The notes beneath the pieces were generated by a model, which saw nothing but the letters and a program-made list of their open reading frames with translations, ran no database searches and was not told the DNA's origin. A stretch of DNA of 5,768 nucleotides from an uncultured Stomatobaculum sp. Its GTDB lineage: Bacteria; Bacillota; Clostridia; Lachnospirales; Lachnospiraceae. Where the stretch lies: the NCBI GenBank assembly GCA_938010625.1, contig CALLVJ010000121.1, forward strand, positions 1 through 5,768, in the 5' to 3' direction. Below are positions 1 through 5,768 of the stretch, piece after piece (position 1 is the stretch's first letter; every line of letters starts with the position of its first letter). Made by a program: the position numbers and the translations under genes.

Positions 1-47
1 CGCGAGGTAATGTTACCCAGATTTGCCTTTTTCTTCGTGTTTGCCAT
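1..47 (-). CDS. Start of next gene, probably partner ABC exporter half (partial)
   Basis: Only the first 15 codons are inside the window; they read MANTKKKANLGNITS and run off the left edge. The ATG at 47-45 lies 4 bases after the TAA (54-52) of the upstream ABC exporter gene. A perfect AGGAGG sits at 62-57, inside the last codons of that gene, with 9 bases of spacing, so the start is well supported. The short lysine-rich, soluble N-terminus says nothing specific about function. Because the upstream protein carries a degenerate ATPase site, and such subunits are normally encoded next to a catalytically competent partner, the best guess is the second half of a heterodimeric ABC exporter. That identity rests on context only. 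Confidence 0.6.
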   Translation of the reverse strand, partial: MANTKKKANLGNITS

Positions 48-51
48 CGCG

Positions 52-1941
52 TTACGCCTCCTCTCTCTCGTCAAAGTCGCCACCGCCCTCTGTCTGCGCA
101 GCAACCACTGAGGCGTAAATCTCATTGTTCTTTAACAGTTCTTCGTGCGTGCCAAAACCGCTCACACGTCCCTCCTCGAGCACCAAAATGCGGTCGGCAT
201 CCCTCACGCCCGAAATGCGCTGGGAAATGATGAACTTCGTCGTATTCGGAATCTTCTCGCGAAACGCCTGCCGAATCGAGGCATCGGTCGCGGTATCAAC
301 TGCGCTCGTCGAGTCGTCGAGAATCAGAATTTTCGGTTTCTTTAAGAGCGCTCGTGCAATGCAGAGACGCTGCTTCTGGCCGCCAGACACATTGCTGCCA
401 CCCTGCTCAATCCAAGTATTGTAGCCGTCCGGAAAACTCCGCACGAACTCATCTGCGCAGGCGAGGCGGCAGGCCTCCTCGCACTCGGCAGCGCTTGCGT
501 CGGGATTGCCCCAGCGGAGGTTGTCATAGATGGTGCCGGAAAAAAGCGTATTTTTCTGTAGCACCATGCCAACGGCATCGCGAAGTGCTGTCAGATCATA
601 GTCCTTTACGTTTTTGCCGCCGACCAGGACTTCACCCTGGGTTGCGTCATAGAGCCGCGGAATCAGACTGACCAGCGAAGTCTTCGAAGAACCAGTTCCG
701 CCGATAATCCCGATCGTCTCACCGGAGCGCACCGAAATATCAATGTCGCTCAGCACGAAGCGCGGATTCTCTTCTTCGCGAAAATCCGGATCCTGCCGCA
801 TAGCCTCTTCCCGCGTCAGTTTGCCGCTCTTCACGGCTGCGAGGCGCGTCTGTTTTTCCCTCTGCTTTTTGACTTCCCTCGGATTATCCCAGTCCACAGG
901 CTCCTCGCGCTTTCCATAGGAAAAGGAAACCTTCGAGAAAACCACTGAGCCATCCGCTACTTCTGTGACCGGCTGCTCCGGCGCTTGGATCTTCGGAATC
1001 TCCGAAAGCACCTCTTCGATGCGGCGTCCGCTCGCGACCGACATTGTGACCATCACGAAGACCATCGCGAGCATCATGAGCGACATCAGAATGCTGATCA
1101 TATAGGTAAAGAACGAAGTCAGCTGCCCGGTCGTAAGTGCGCCTGCCACGACTTCATGTGCGCCAAGCCAGGAAATTGCGAGCATGCAGCCATAGACTGC
1201 GAAGTACAGCGCCGGGAAAATAAAGCAGACCAGCCCCTCTGCCTTGACAAAAAGCTTGTAAATATTCTCTGCCGAAACCGTGAATCGCCCGATTTCAAAC
1301 TGTTCGCGCACAAAACTCTTGACCACACGAATGCCCGTCACGTTCTCCTGCACGCTCGCATTGAGCGCATCATACTTCGCAAACACGCGTGTAAAAGCCT
1401 TGTCGGCGAATTTGATGACCAGCACCAGCACAATCAGAAGAAAGCCAAGTGCGACCAGAAAAATCATCGAGAGCGACCGACTGATGCTAAATGTGAGAGC
1501 AAGCGTGAAAATCAAGGTCGCCGGTGCCCGCATACAGGTTCTGAGTATCATCTGGTAGGCGTTCTGGATATTTGAGACATCTGTCGTGAGCCGCGTCACA
1601 AGACCAGCCGTCGAGTATTTATCGAGATTTCCAAACGAAAAGCGCTGAATGCTCCTGTAAATTCCACTGCGGAGACTTGCCGCAAGCCCCGCCGCCGCAT
1701 CCGCCGCAAAATAGCCGCCGATCGAGCCAAAGAGCAGGCCAAAGAGCGCAAGCCCTACCATCATACTGCCGCTGCGGAGTATCACAGAGAAATTCTGTCC
1801 CTGAATTCCGCGGTCAATGAGTTCTGCCATGACAAGTGGCACCAGATTTTCCACGACCACTTCCATCACCATGCCAAAAACGGCAAGCAGGGAAATCCAG
1901 CGGTATTTTTTCCCCAGATAGTTGCTGAATAATTGAATCAT
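52..1941 (-). CDS. ABC exporter half (TMD-NBD), degenerate-site subunit of a heterodimer
   Basis: This 629-residue protein has the usual half-exporter layout: a six-helix type I exporter membrane domain (helices near residues 16-40, 60-80, 135-155, 157-178, 238-260 and 275-300) and a C-terminal nucleotide-binding domain from about 331. Visible motifs are A-loop Tyr342, Walker A GGTGSSKT (414-421), Q-loop Gln462, signature VSGGQ (518-522), Walker B ILILDD (538-543) and D-loop SAVD (546-549). Three departures from consensus stand out: Asp543 replaces the catalytic Glu, Gln574 replaces the switch His (ISQRIS), and Ser419 replaces the Walker A Gly. In TM287/288-like and BmrCD-like exporters such changes mark the subunit that binds but hardly hydrolyses ATP, so a competent partner is expected and probably starts at 47. 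A charged insertion of about 50 residues lies between the A-loop and Walker A (344-394). The ATG at 1941 overlaps the deoD stop (ATGA), with GGAGGT 5 bases upstream. Substrate is unknown; drugs, lipids or peptides are all possible. Confidence 0.92.
   Translation of the reverse strand: MIQLFSNYLGKKYRWISLLAVFGMVMEVVVENLVPLVMAELIDRGIQGQNFSVILRSGSMMVGLALFGLLFGSIGGYFAADAAAGLAASLRSGIYRSIQRFSFGNLDKYSTAGLVTRLTTDVSNIQNAYQMILRTCMRAPATLIFTLALTFSISRSLSMIFLVALGFLLIVLVLVIKFADKAFTRVFAKYDALNASVQENVTGIRVVKSFVREQFEIGRFTVSAENIYKLFVKAEGLVCFIFPALYFAVYGCMLAISWLGAHEVVAGALTTGQLTSFFTYMISILMSLMMLAMVFVMVTMSVASGRRIEEVLSEIPKIQAPEQPVTEVADGSVVFSKVSFSYGKREEPVDWDNPREVKKQREKQTRLAAVKSGKLTREEAMRQDPDFREEENPRFVLSDIDISVRSGETIGIIGGTGSSKTSLVSLIPRLYDATQGEVLVGGKNVKDYDLTALRDAVGMVLQKNTLFSGTIYDNLRWGNPDASAAECEEACRLACADEFVRSFPDGYNTWIEQGGSNVSGGQKQRLCIARALLKKPKILILDDSTSAVDTATDASIRQAFREKIPNTTKFIISQRISGVRDADRILVLEEGRVSGFGTHEELLKNNEIYASVVAAQTEGGGDFDEREEA
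57..62 (-). promoter_or_regulatory. Ribosome binding site AGGAGG of the next gene
   Basis: A perfect AGGAGG on the minus strand lies 9 bases before the ATG at 47. It overlaps the final Glu-Glu-Ala codons of the ABC exporter gene, which fixes the downstream start and makes coupled translation of the two genes likely. Confidence 0.75.
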
Positions 1942-2702
1942 ATACTACCTCCGCGCGCAGTCTCTGCACAGAGCGAGAGTGCGAGCTCTGCCATTGCCTG
2001 AAATCCTGTTTCCCGCTCCTCTGCCGTGAGTGTCTCTCCAGTCAGCAGATGATCGCTCACCGTGAGTATGGAGAGTGCCGCCACACCGAGCGAAGCTGCG
2101 GTCGCATAGAGCGCGGCGGTCTCCATCTCGACCGCAAGCACACCCATCTTCTGCCACTTTGCAATGGCCTCCGGGCTCTCAGCGGGACCGTAAAACATGT
2201 CGCTGGTCAGCACAGCGCCGACTGAAAAGCGTCTCTGTTCCGCCTCAGCTGCTTTTGCCGCGCGGCACAACAGCGAAAAATCCGCAAGTGGCGCAAAGGT
2301 ACCCGGCAGTTCAAAGAGCGCCGTGAAATTAGAATTTGTCGAGGCGCCCGCAGCCAGCACCAGATCGCGAACCCGTATTCCCTCCTGCATTGCGCCCGCT
2401 GTGCCGATGCGGATCAGCTGCTTTGCGCCATAAAAGCGAATCAGTTCGTGCGCATAAATTCCCATCGAGGGACAGCCCATGCCAGTGCCCATGACTGAGA
2501 CGCGGGTTCCCCGGAACAGTCCCGTGTAGCCGAGCATGTTCCGCACTTCATTAAAACAGTGCACGTCCGTGAGAAAGGTCTCCGCGAGCCTTTTTGCGCG
2601 GCGCGGATCTCCCGGCAACAGCACCGCCTCTGCAATTTCACCCTGCACCGCCGCAATGTGCGGGGTTGGCACCGCCTGTTTGGCCTTCGGTTCTCCCTGC
2701 AT
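1938..2702 (-). CDS. deoD: Purine nucleoside phosphorylase, DeoD type
   Basis: DeoD is a cytoplasmic enzyme, usually hexameric, that splits purine (deoxy)nucleosides with phosphate into base and (deoxy)ribose-1-phosphate for purine salvage. From the ATG at 2702 it is 254 residues, close to the roughly 240 of the E. coli enzyme. Residues matching the E. coli active site are present: His15 (TPHI), Gly31 and Arg35 in PGDPRR, Arg54 in NEVR, Arg98 in IRIGTAGA, Phe170, the VEME stretch with Glu192, Met193 and Glu194, catalytic Asp217 in TVSDH, and Arg230. Thr101 stands where E. coli has Ser90, a mild change that can still contact phosphate. About ten extra residues precede TPHI. The start at 2702 is chosen because GGGGAGGAG lies just upstream; an in-frame ATG at 2744 has no good ribosome site and would add 14 unconserved residues. 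The gene overlaps the downstream exporter by 4 bases. No convincing own promoter is visible in the gap after the hydrogenase gene. Confidence 0.93.
   Translation of the reverse strand: MQGEPKAKQAVPTPHIAAVQGEIAEAVLLPGDPRRAKRLAETFLTDVHCFNEVRNMLGYTGLFRGTRVSVMGTGMGCPSMGIYAHELIRFYGAKQLIRIGTAGAMQEGIRVRDLVLAAGASTNSNFTALFELPGTFAPLADFSLLCRAAKAAEAEQRRFSVGAVLTSDMFYGPAESPEAIAKWQKMGVLAVEMETAALYATAASLGVAALSILTVSDHLLTGETLTAEERETGFQAMAELALSLCAETARGGSI
1947..1952 (-). promoter_or_regulatory. Ribosome binding site GGAGGT of the ABC exporter gene
   Basis: GGAGGT on the minus strand lies 5 bases before the ATG at 1941. It is also the Gly-Gly codon pair just before the C-terminal Ser-Ile of DeoD. Together with the ATGA stop/start overlap this indicates translational coupling: ribosomes finishing deoD can restart on the exporter gene. 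Confidence 0.8.
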
Positions 2703-2704
2703 AT

Positions 2705-2713
2705 CTCCTCCCC
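2705..2713 (-). promoter_or_regulatory. Ribosome binding site of deoD
   Basis: The minus strand reads GGGGAGGAG immediately before AT-ATG at 2702, with the GGAGG core 4 bases from the start codon. It decides the start at 2702 over the in-frame ATG at 2744, which is preceded only by CTTGGA. Confidence 0.75.
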
Positions 2714-2765
2714 TTCTTTGCACTTTTCTCAGGGCGCAATTCATTCCAAGCCGTGGCTTTTAGAA

Positions 2766-2793
2766 GAGAGCGCTGAATTTGATCAGCGCTCTC
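2766..2793 (-). terminator. Hairpin after hydrogenase gene, possible weak terminator
   Basis: A perfect 11-bp inverted repeat (GAGAGCGCTGA / TCAGCGCTCTC) with a 6-base loop begins 13 bases after the hydrogenase stop codon. On the minus strand it is followed by TTCTAAAAG, which is a poor U-tract, so termination may be incomplete. On the plus strand it is followed by CCTGCCC, so it is not a terminator in that direction. It separates the hydrogenase from the deoD operon. It could also be a 3' end stabiliser or allow readthrough into deoD. Confidence 0.5.
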
Positions 2794-2806
2794 CCTGCCC
2801 TGCTAT

Positions 2807-4318
2807 TTACGCCTTGCCCTCGGCGCGCTTTAACTCTTCTAAATCTCTGTGGCCATCGCGGTGCATCGAAAACTGCTCCATGGGATAGTTTTTCAGATTG
2901 TCGAGCACCTTCCTGTCGTCCGCGCGCTGTAAGAGCACCTCGCGGGAGCGCTTAATCTCAAGCTCTGTCTTGTGCTTCGAAGGGCCGCCGACACAGCCGC
3001 CCGGGCAGGCCATGCCCTCGATGAAGTCCTCTGCAACTCTGCCGAGCTTTAAGAGCTGGAGCGCCTTTTTGCACTCTGCGCCGCCTGCACAGCGGAGTAA
3101 TTTGATATCGGAGACATCTTCACCGCGCTCGCTCATGCACTCGAGCACTGCATTGGCCACACCGCCGGAAGTAGCAAAGCGCTTGCCGAAAATCGAAGCT
3201 TCCTGGCGCTCGGTCTCCTCCGGTTCCAGTTGAACATCTGCCGAGCGGAGAAAGGCATTGAACTCACCATAGGTCATGACATAGTCCGCATTGTCCGGGA
3301 CCGACTTATCCGCCGACTCGGACTTCTTTGCGACGCAGGGACCAATGAAGACTGTCACACAGCCCGGATGGGTCGCTTTCAAATAACGGGATACTGCACA
3401 CATCGGAGAGACCGTCGTGGACATATTCTCCTCATATTGCTGAGGGAAGTGCTTCTTTAAGAGGTTGATGAAGGCCGGGCAACAGGAGGTCGTCATCTTC
3501 CTGCCCTCTTTTCTCGCCTCCGACCACTCGAGTGCCTCATAGGCAGCTGTCATATCGCCGCCGAGCCCCACCTCGACCATGTCTGCAAACCCAATCTTCT
3601 TCAGTGCATTGCGGATAGCGCCCATACCGATTTTTTCACCGAACTGCCCCTCGGTCGCGGGCGCGCACATCGCAATGACTTCCTTGCCCGCCTTGATCTC
3701 CTGAATCACATTGACCAGGTAGCTCTTCGCGCTGATGGCGCCGAAGGGACAGCTGTGAATGCAGCGGCCGCACTCAATACACTTCTGCTCGTCAATGACG
3801 CAGAAGCCGTACTCATCATAGGTAATCGCATCGACCGGGCAGGCTTTCTTGCAGGGGCGCACCAGATGTACAATCGCACCATAAGGACAGTTCTGCGCAC
3901 ACATGCCACACTCCTTGCACTTTTTCGAGTCGATGTGGGAACGGAACTCTCCTATCGTCACTGCGCCAAAGTGACAGGACGACAGACAGGCCTTGCCGAG
4001 GCAGAGGCGGCAGTTATCCGTGACAGTATAGCTTGAGAGTGGACACTCGTCACAGGCCGGCTTGATGACCTGCACTTCATTCCTGGAATCCAGATTTTCC
4101 ATCAGATTCTCGCCGCAGGCAAGTCTTGTCCGGTGGCGCACAATCTCTCTCTCTTTATAAATGCAGCATCTGCCGATGGCCGGTTTGGGGCCAGGGATGA
4201 TTTTATAGACCATCTCCTCCTTGTGTTCCTCATCCAGCTGATCATTCCAGGCGAGACGGCAGGTCTCTTCCAGTACCAGATGCCTTGTTTGGATCAATGC
4301 CTCGTCGTTGTTTATCAT
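2807..4318 (-). CDS. Monomeric [FeFe] hydrogenase, group B-like, with N-terminal Fe-S clusters
   Basis: This 503-residue protein, probably cytoplasmic, joins ferredoxin-like iron-sulfur domains to the [FeFe] hydrogenase catalytic domain, which reversibly reduces protons to H2, normally with ferredoxin as electron donor. Cluster motifs are C103-x2-C106-x4-C111-x3-C115, C134-x2-C137-x2-C140-x3-C144-P and C180-x2-C183-x2-C186-x3-C190-P, with extra Cys at 89, 92, 156 and 160. The H-cluster signature is complete: TTSCCPAF (276-283; Cys279 is the expected proton-transfer residue and Cys280 a ligand), GPCVAKKSE (326-334; Cys328 ligand, Lys331, Glu334) and MACPGGC (436-442; Cys438 and Cys442 ligands). 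GPC instead of MPC in loop 2, the TSCCPAF form and the AMCAPATEGQFG segment (217-228) fit the group B enzymes common in Clostridia rather than the CpI-like group A. No PAS or kinase-linked sensory domain is present. ATG 4318 has AGGAGG 6 bases upstream. The maturases HydE, HydF and HydG are not in the window. Hydrogenase identity is firm; the subgroup and whether it works as enzyme or sensor are less so. Confidence 0.92.
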   Translation of the reverse strand: MINNDEALIQTRHLVLEETCRLAWNDQLDEEHKEEMVYKIIPGPKPAIGRCCIYKEREIVRHRTRLACGENLMENLDSRNEVQVIKPACDECPLSSYTVTDNCRLCLGKACLSSCHFGAVTIGEFRSHIDSKKCKECGMCAQNCPYGAIVHLVRPCKKACPVDAITYDEYGFCVIDEQKCIECGRCIHSCPFGAISAKSYLVNVIQEIKAGKEVIAMCAPATEGQFGEKIGMGAIRNALKKIGFADMVEVGLGGDMTAAYEALEWSEARKEGRKMTTSCCPAFINLLKKHFPQQYEENMSTTVSPMCAVSRYLKATHPGCVTVFIGPCVAKKSESADKSVPDNADYVMTYGEFNAFLRSADVQLEPEETERQEASIFGKRFATSGGVANAVLECMSERGEDVSDIKLLRCAGGAECKKALQLLKLGRVAEDFIEGMACPGGCVGGPSKHKTELEIKRSREVLLQRADDRKVLDNLKNYPMEQFSMHRDGHRDLEELKRAEGKA

Positions 4319-4324
4319 CGTTTT

Positions 4325-4330
4325 CCTCCT
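4325..4330 (-). promoter_or_regulatory. Ribosome binding site AGGAGG of the hydrogenase gene
   Basis: A perfect AGGAGG on the minus strand lies 6 bases before the ATG at 4318, the ideal spacing, and fixes this start. Confidence 0.8.
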
Positions 4331-4347
4331 AGAACTACAGTCACATC

Positions 4348-4376
4348 ATTTTATCATATCTGCTGTAAAATTCCAC
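4348..4376 (-). promoter_or_regulatory. Possible promoter of the hydrogenase gene
   Basis: In the AT-rich 61-base gap the minus strand carries TGATAAAAT at 4356-4348, an extended -10 (TGn plus TAAAAT, one mismatch from TATAAT). With a 17-base spacer the -35 position reads GTGGAA (4376-4371), only 3 of 6 matches, so the extended -10 would have to compensate. Transcription would start near 4341, giving a leader of about 22 bases containing the AGGAGG. A short inverted repeat (TACAG 4367-4363 / CTGTA 4340-4336) flanks the -10. Confidence 0.35.
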
Positions 4377-4379
4377 GCG

Positions 4380-5165
4380 CTATCTTGTCCTTTTCCCCGT
4401 ACCCCTTGTGCACTGCTTCCCACTGCGACAAAAGGCAAGGAGCAAGTTTCGGAGTATCATTTCCGCGAGACCTGAGAGCAGCACAATGCTGAGCGTCCAG
4501 GCAAATATTTCGCCGGTCTCAAGATAAATTTTGGCGCGATACAAGCCGTTTCCGAGCGAGAGCACTGGTTGTCCGATCAGCTCAGCCGCAGCTCCCGCCT
4601 TAAAGCTCATGCCAACCGAAATACTCAGCGCGCTCTCTAAAAAGGGGGAGAGCGCCGGCAGATAGAGCGCCCGCAGCCGCGTGCCGCGCGACAGCCGGTA
4701 AAGCCTTGCGACTTCCAGAAGTTCCTCGGGTACGGCGTTTAGACCGCCGAGCGTATTGAGATAAAAAACGGGCAGAGAGACAAAAAAGCAGATAAAAAGC
4801 GCGGCATTGCGATTCCCAACCCAGAGCAAGAGAAGAACCACAAAGCTCGCGACGGGAATGGCCTTGATGACACTGACAAGGGGACTCAGAATCCATCTGA
4901 GTCCCCTCCTCGCATGAGCTGCCGCTGCCAAAGCCATGCCGAGCACTGCGCCGAGCAGAAAACCGCTCAAAATGCGGAGCGAGGAATTCCCGATTGCCTG
5001 CCAGTAAGCAGGCTGCACCGCCATATGCCAAAGTGTCCGGAGCGTCTCTACCGGTCCCACCAGCAGGAATTTATTGCGGAGCAACCTGGCCGCCGCCGCC
5101 CAGAGCAGAAGCCAGAACAGCCAGCGCAGCGATTCTCTGCCATAGTTCTGTACAGCTCTTTTCAT
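4380..5165 (-). CDS. ABC transporter permease, NitT/TauT (SsuC/TauC-like) family
   Basis: This is an inner-membrane permease of the binding-protein-dependent family (BPD_transp_1) that importers for nitrate, sulfonates, taurine or pyrimidine precursors use. From ATG 5165 it is 261 residues with about six hydrophobic segments (near 12-30, 63-83, 92-116, 122-140, 173-195 and 218-240). The cytoplasmic EAA loop that docks the ATPase is recognisable at 148-170 as ELLEVARLYRLSRG followed by YLP, with Gly161 and Leu169-Pro170. A basic tail ends the protein (CTRGTGKRTR). Start choice: ATG 5165 has AGGT 5 bases upstream and gives a MKRAVQ start directly before the first membrane segment; an in-frame GTG at 5195 would add 10 residues but has no well-spaced ribosome site. 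It follows the binding-protein gene by 35 bases (5 if the GTG is used), so they form one operon. No ATP-binding subunit follows; the next gene is the hydrogenase. Substrate cannot be told from the sequence. Confidence 0.9.
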   Translation of the reverse strand: MKRAVQNYGRESLRWLFWLLLWAAAARLLRNKFLLVGPVETLRTLWHMAVQPAYWQAIGNSSLRILSGFLLGAVLGMALAAAAHARRGLRWILSPLVSVIKAIPVASFVVLLLLWVGNRNAALFICFFVSLPVFYLNTLGGLNAVPEELLEVARLYRLSRGTRLRALYLPALSPFLESALSISVGMSFKAGAAAELIGQPVLSLGNGLYRAKIYLETGEIFAWTLSIVLLSGLAEMILRNLLLAFCRSGKQCTRGTGKRTR

Positions 5166-5200
5166 AAGATACCTGTAATCCGTCTGTACATGCACTCCGC

Positions 5201-5768
5201 TTAATCCATTACAGCGTAGAAGGCGTCATCCGGCAGCTTGCCGCCGACTGCCTTCGGGTCTGCACTGTGCAGAACTGAGAGGTACCCGGATAGCGCCTTC
5301 TGCATCTCTGCGCCGTCCAGATTGGTGATGTTGCAGGCGGGCAATGCCTTCTTCGCGACGCCCTCATTGTCCAGAATGCCAAAGGCGACAACTGCCTTTG
5401 CCGTTGTCTCCGGATCCTGCACCGCTGCCGCTGCGCTTCTTGCCTGCTCCTCTCGGAAAGTTCTGACGGCATCCGGCTGCGCTTTTAGGATCTCCTGTCT
5501 CACTACTGTCACGCCAGTCACCAGGCGGGAGCCATTGTTCAGCTGATCCCAGGCGTCACTCAGCGAAAAAGCTGTCTTTAATTTGTCATTCTTCGCCTCA
5601 GCGACTGTCACAAAAGGCTGCGGGAGCACAGCAATCGCGGTCGGATCCGCCGCGAGCGCCGACGCAATTTCGGTCGGCTCAGACTTGAACTCGAGTGTGC
5701 AGTCCGCGACACCGTTTTCCTGCAGGAGATAGCGGAGCACATACTCCGGCGTCGCGCCCTGTCCTGTT
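5201..5768 (-). CDS. ABC transporter substrate-binding protein, NitT/TauT (NMT1/SsuA-like), N-terminus missing
   Basis: The last 188 residues of an extracytoplasmic binding protein are present; the frame stays open to the right edge (TGQGATPEY precedes the in-frame GTG at 5740), so that GTG is an internal Val codon, not a start. Family members are usually about 320-340 residues, so the signal peptide and most of the first lobe are probably outside the window. The segment PTAIAVLPQPFVTVAEAKND, about 42 residues into the fragment, is typical of NMT1/SsuA-like proteins, where such a stretch crosses the hinge and lines the ligand cleft. The C-terminal part (about residues 90-188) is helical and ends in DDAFYAVMD, with TAA at 5203-5201. 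It lies directly upstream of the permease gene and would deliver ligand to it. Ligands in this family include nitrate, alkanesulfonates, taurine, aromatic acids and thiamine-pyrimidine precursors; nothing visible here picks one. Confidence 0.85.
   Translation of the reverse strand, partial: TGQGATPEYVLRYLLQENGVADCTLEFKSEPTEIASALAADPTAIAVLPQPFVTVAEAKNDKLKTAFSLSDAWDQLNNGSRLVTGVTVVRQEILKAQPDAVRTFREEQARSAAAAVQDPETTAKAVVAFGILDNEGVAKKALPACNITNLDGAEMQKALSGYLSVLHSADPKAVGGKLPDDAFYAVMD

Noticed and set aside
985..1575. Open frame of 196 codons on the plus strand, rich in His, Cys, Arg and Lys.
   Set aside because: It lies wholly antisense to the ABC exporter membrane domain, has no family resemblance, and its composition is what the reverse complement of a hydrophobic coding region gives.
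2703..2744. A 14-residue N-terminal extension of DeoD from the in-frame ATG at 2744.
   Set aside because: No suitable ribosome binding site precedes 2744, whereas GGGGAGGAG precedes the ATG at 2702; the extra residues have no match in DeoD proteins.
2747..2760. Small palindrome AAGCCGTGGCTT before deoD.
   Set aside because: Five-base arms with a two-base loop cannot form a stable hairpin and nothing ties it to a regulator site.
2898..4036. Several plus-strand open frames of 76-111 codons opposite the hydrogenase gene.
   Set aside because: They are antisense to a well-supported gene with conserved motifs along its length, and none resembles a known protein.
5166..5195. GTG at 5195 as the permease start, adding 10 residues.
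   Set aside because: The nearest GGA abuts the GTG with no spacing, while the ATG at 5165 has AGGT 5 bases upstream and gives a typical N-terminus. It cannot be excluded because it would sit only 5 bases after the previous stop.
5738..5740. GTG at 5740 as the start of a short 179-residue binding protein.
   Set aside because: The frame continues upstream to the window edge with family-like residues (GQGATPEY), so the gene is cut by the window, not truncated.
1..5768. Search by eye for CRISPR arrays, tRNA or rRNA genes, insertion-sequence ends, transposases and long direct repeats.
   Set aside because: None seen; nearly all of the window is coding on the minus strand and the gaps are about 100 bases or less.

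Overview
The window is a compact bacterial segment with every convincing gene on the minus strand, so transcription runs from high to low coordinates. Base composition looks moderately GC-rich (mid-50s percent, judged by eye). The gene set (a monomeric [FeFe] hydrogenase of the anaerobic-firmicute type, a heterodimeric ABC exporter half, DeoD, strong AGGAGG ribosome binding sites) suggests a strictly anaerobic, fermentative Clostridia, most likely Lachnospiraceae-like. That placement is inferred from protein style, not from a marker gene.

Layout in transcription order: (1) 5768-5201, the C-terminal part of a NitT/TauT (SsuA/NMT1-like) ABC substrate-binding protein, cut by the window edge. (2) 5165-4380, its SsuC/TauC-like permease. 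(3) After a 61-base gap with a possible extended -10, 4318-2807, a 503-residue monomeric group-B-like [FeFe] hydrogenase with several ferredoxin-type clusters and a complete H-cluster signature. (4) After a hairpin at 2766-2793, 2702-1938, the purine nucleoside phosphorylase DeoD. (5) 1941-52, overlapping deoD by ATGA, an ABC exporter half with a degenerate ATPase site. (6) 47-1, the first 15 codons of the next gene, probably the partner half-transporter.

The genes fall into three likely transcription units: an importer pair (binding protein and permease, with no ATPase seen), a stand-alone hydrogenase that would dispose of ferredoxin electrons as H2 or sense H2, and a tightly coupled deoD-exporter-exporter operon. 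No mobile element, CRISPR array, tRNA or rRNA was seen. No clearly new system is visible. The points most worth a second look are the charged insertion inside the exporter's nucleotide-binding domain, the translational coupling of a purine salvage enzyme to an exporter, and the importer pair lacking an adjacent ATPase.
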